Origin: Chara braunii
Taxonomy: Eukaryota; Streptophyta; Charophyceae; Charales; Characeae
Length of the DNA stretch: 28,059 nucleotides
Assembly: GCA_003427395.1 (NCBI GenBank)
Contig: BFEA01000451.1
Location: 506,711-534,769, forward strand
Direction of reading: 5' to 3'
A program made the translations under genes and the position numbers. Shown piece by piece: positions 27,616 to 28,059 of this stretch (positions within the stretch are counted from its first letter, which is position 1; every line of letters starts with the position of its first letter). Below the pieces are notes generated by a model. It did not search any database, was not told the DNA's origin, and worked only from the letters and a program-made list of their open reading frames with translations.

Positions 27616-27858
27616 CCTATATGGGACTTGGAAAACTGGTTGTGGTTAGCAACGGATGTATGAGGTAGCTTCAGAGAAGTAAAGTGGCAGCAGTGCTTTG
27701 CCTGTTTGGTTTGTTTGTGTGTGGCCTGTCATTTCAAGTTGGCAAGGTAGCATGGATGGGTGGCAGTTAAAACGGCACGTGATGGGCTATGGGTGGACCT
27801 GGTGTACCACTGAAATAATGGAGTAGCATGGCGGATGTGTCGTGAGATCATTTCCGAA
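27616..27858. other. Unassigned sequence
   Basis: G-rich on the plus strand with no frame or motif recognised. Confidence 0.4.
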
Positions 27859-27880
27859 CACACACACACACACACACACA
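27859..27880. repeat. (CA)11 microsatellite
   Basis: Eleven uninterrupted CA units between ccgaa and ctcactt. Confidence 0.95.
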
Positions 27881-27911
27881 CTCACTTACTTGCGCGGGGT
27901 TTGAAAGCTAC

Positions 27912-27936
27912 TTTTTTTTTTTTTTTTTTTTTTTTT
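27912..27936. repeat. Poly(T)25 tract
   Basis: A run of 25 T followed by gttttctttttcg. A C run lies at about 27983-27993. Confidence 0.95.
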
Positions 27937-27997
27937 GTTTTCTTTTTCGTGGTGGTGGGGTGGAGCATTCCCGGGTTAAATGCCCCCCCCCCCGCCC

Positions 27998-28001
<4 letters not shown>

Positions 28002-28059
<58 letters not shown>
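28002..28059. repeat. (CA)29 microsatellite reaching the window end
   Basis: Uninterrupted CA units to the last base, so true length is unknown. Sequence contigs often end in such tracts. Confidence 0.95.

Noticed and set aside
26702-27668. Several overlapping Cys/Leu/Pro-rich frames of 60-160 codons on plus and Gln/Lys/Thr-rich frames on minus
   Set aside because: They reflect pyrimidine-rich tandem repeats; frames overlap in all phases and none has a consistent repeat unit or motif.

Overview
The window looks like repeat-rich nuclear DNA from a plant-lineage eukaryote. Three things point there: LINE elements with the plant-type C-terminal zinc-binding region of reverse transcriptase, an LTR-element primer-binding site that resembles the tRNA-Asp-type sites of plant Ty3/gypsy elements, and many homopolymer and CA tracts. 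A charophyte alga such as Chara would fit, but the species is a guess. I found no intact host gene, rRNA, tRNA or CRISPR array. Almost everything supportable is mobile-element sequence in various stages of decay.

Layout. 1-770: nothing recognisable. About 780-5660 (minus): a decayed L1-type LINE (LINE-1 below) with endonuclease, reverse transcriptase (RT) and zinc-binding C-terminus, broken by stops, frameshifts and a 74-base homopolymer. 5660-6860: unassigned, with one copy of a ~52-bp dispersed repeat. 6865-7235: a MITE-like element with 21-bp terminal inverted repeats (TIRs) beginning TTAA. About 7250-11540 (plus): a second related LINE (LINE-2), split by a 756-bp hAT-like element (8500-9255). 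11540-13230: unassigned. 13230-14166: a tandem array of 96/102-bp units whose lengths keep one reading frame. 14201-14537: a second hAT-like element.

From somewhere after 14540 to 26093 lies the 5' half of a large plus-strand LTR retrotransposon. In order it has a probable 5' LTR end (~15333), a primer-binding site (15337-15354), an 83-bp tandem-repeat leader, and a third hAT-like insertion (16335-17591) carrying a minisatellite, an assembly gap and CA repeats. Next come two diverged tandem copies of an unknown W/E/D-rich protein, further ORF remnants, an exact 20-bp minisatellite, and a gag-like region with an Arg/Asp-rich tail and a damaged zinc knuckle. Pol is not seen: the coding signal stops at about 26091, next to a set of inverted repeats. 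26150-28059 holds AT-rich sequence, pyrimidine-rich degenerate tandem repeats, an incomplete hammerhead-like motif and CA/T microsatellites.

Most noteworthy are the unknown duplicated protein family upstream of gag, the frame-preserving 32/34-codon array, and three hAT-like copies that share an AT-rich core while their GC-rich palindromic arms differ. All similarities were judged by eye, without database searches.
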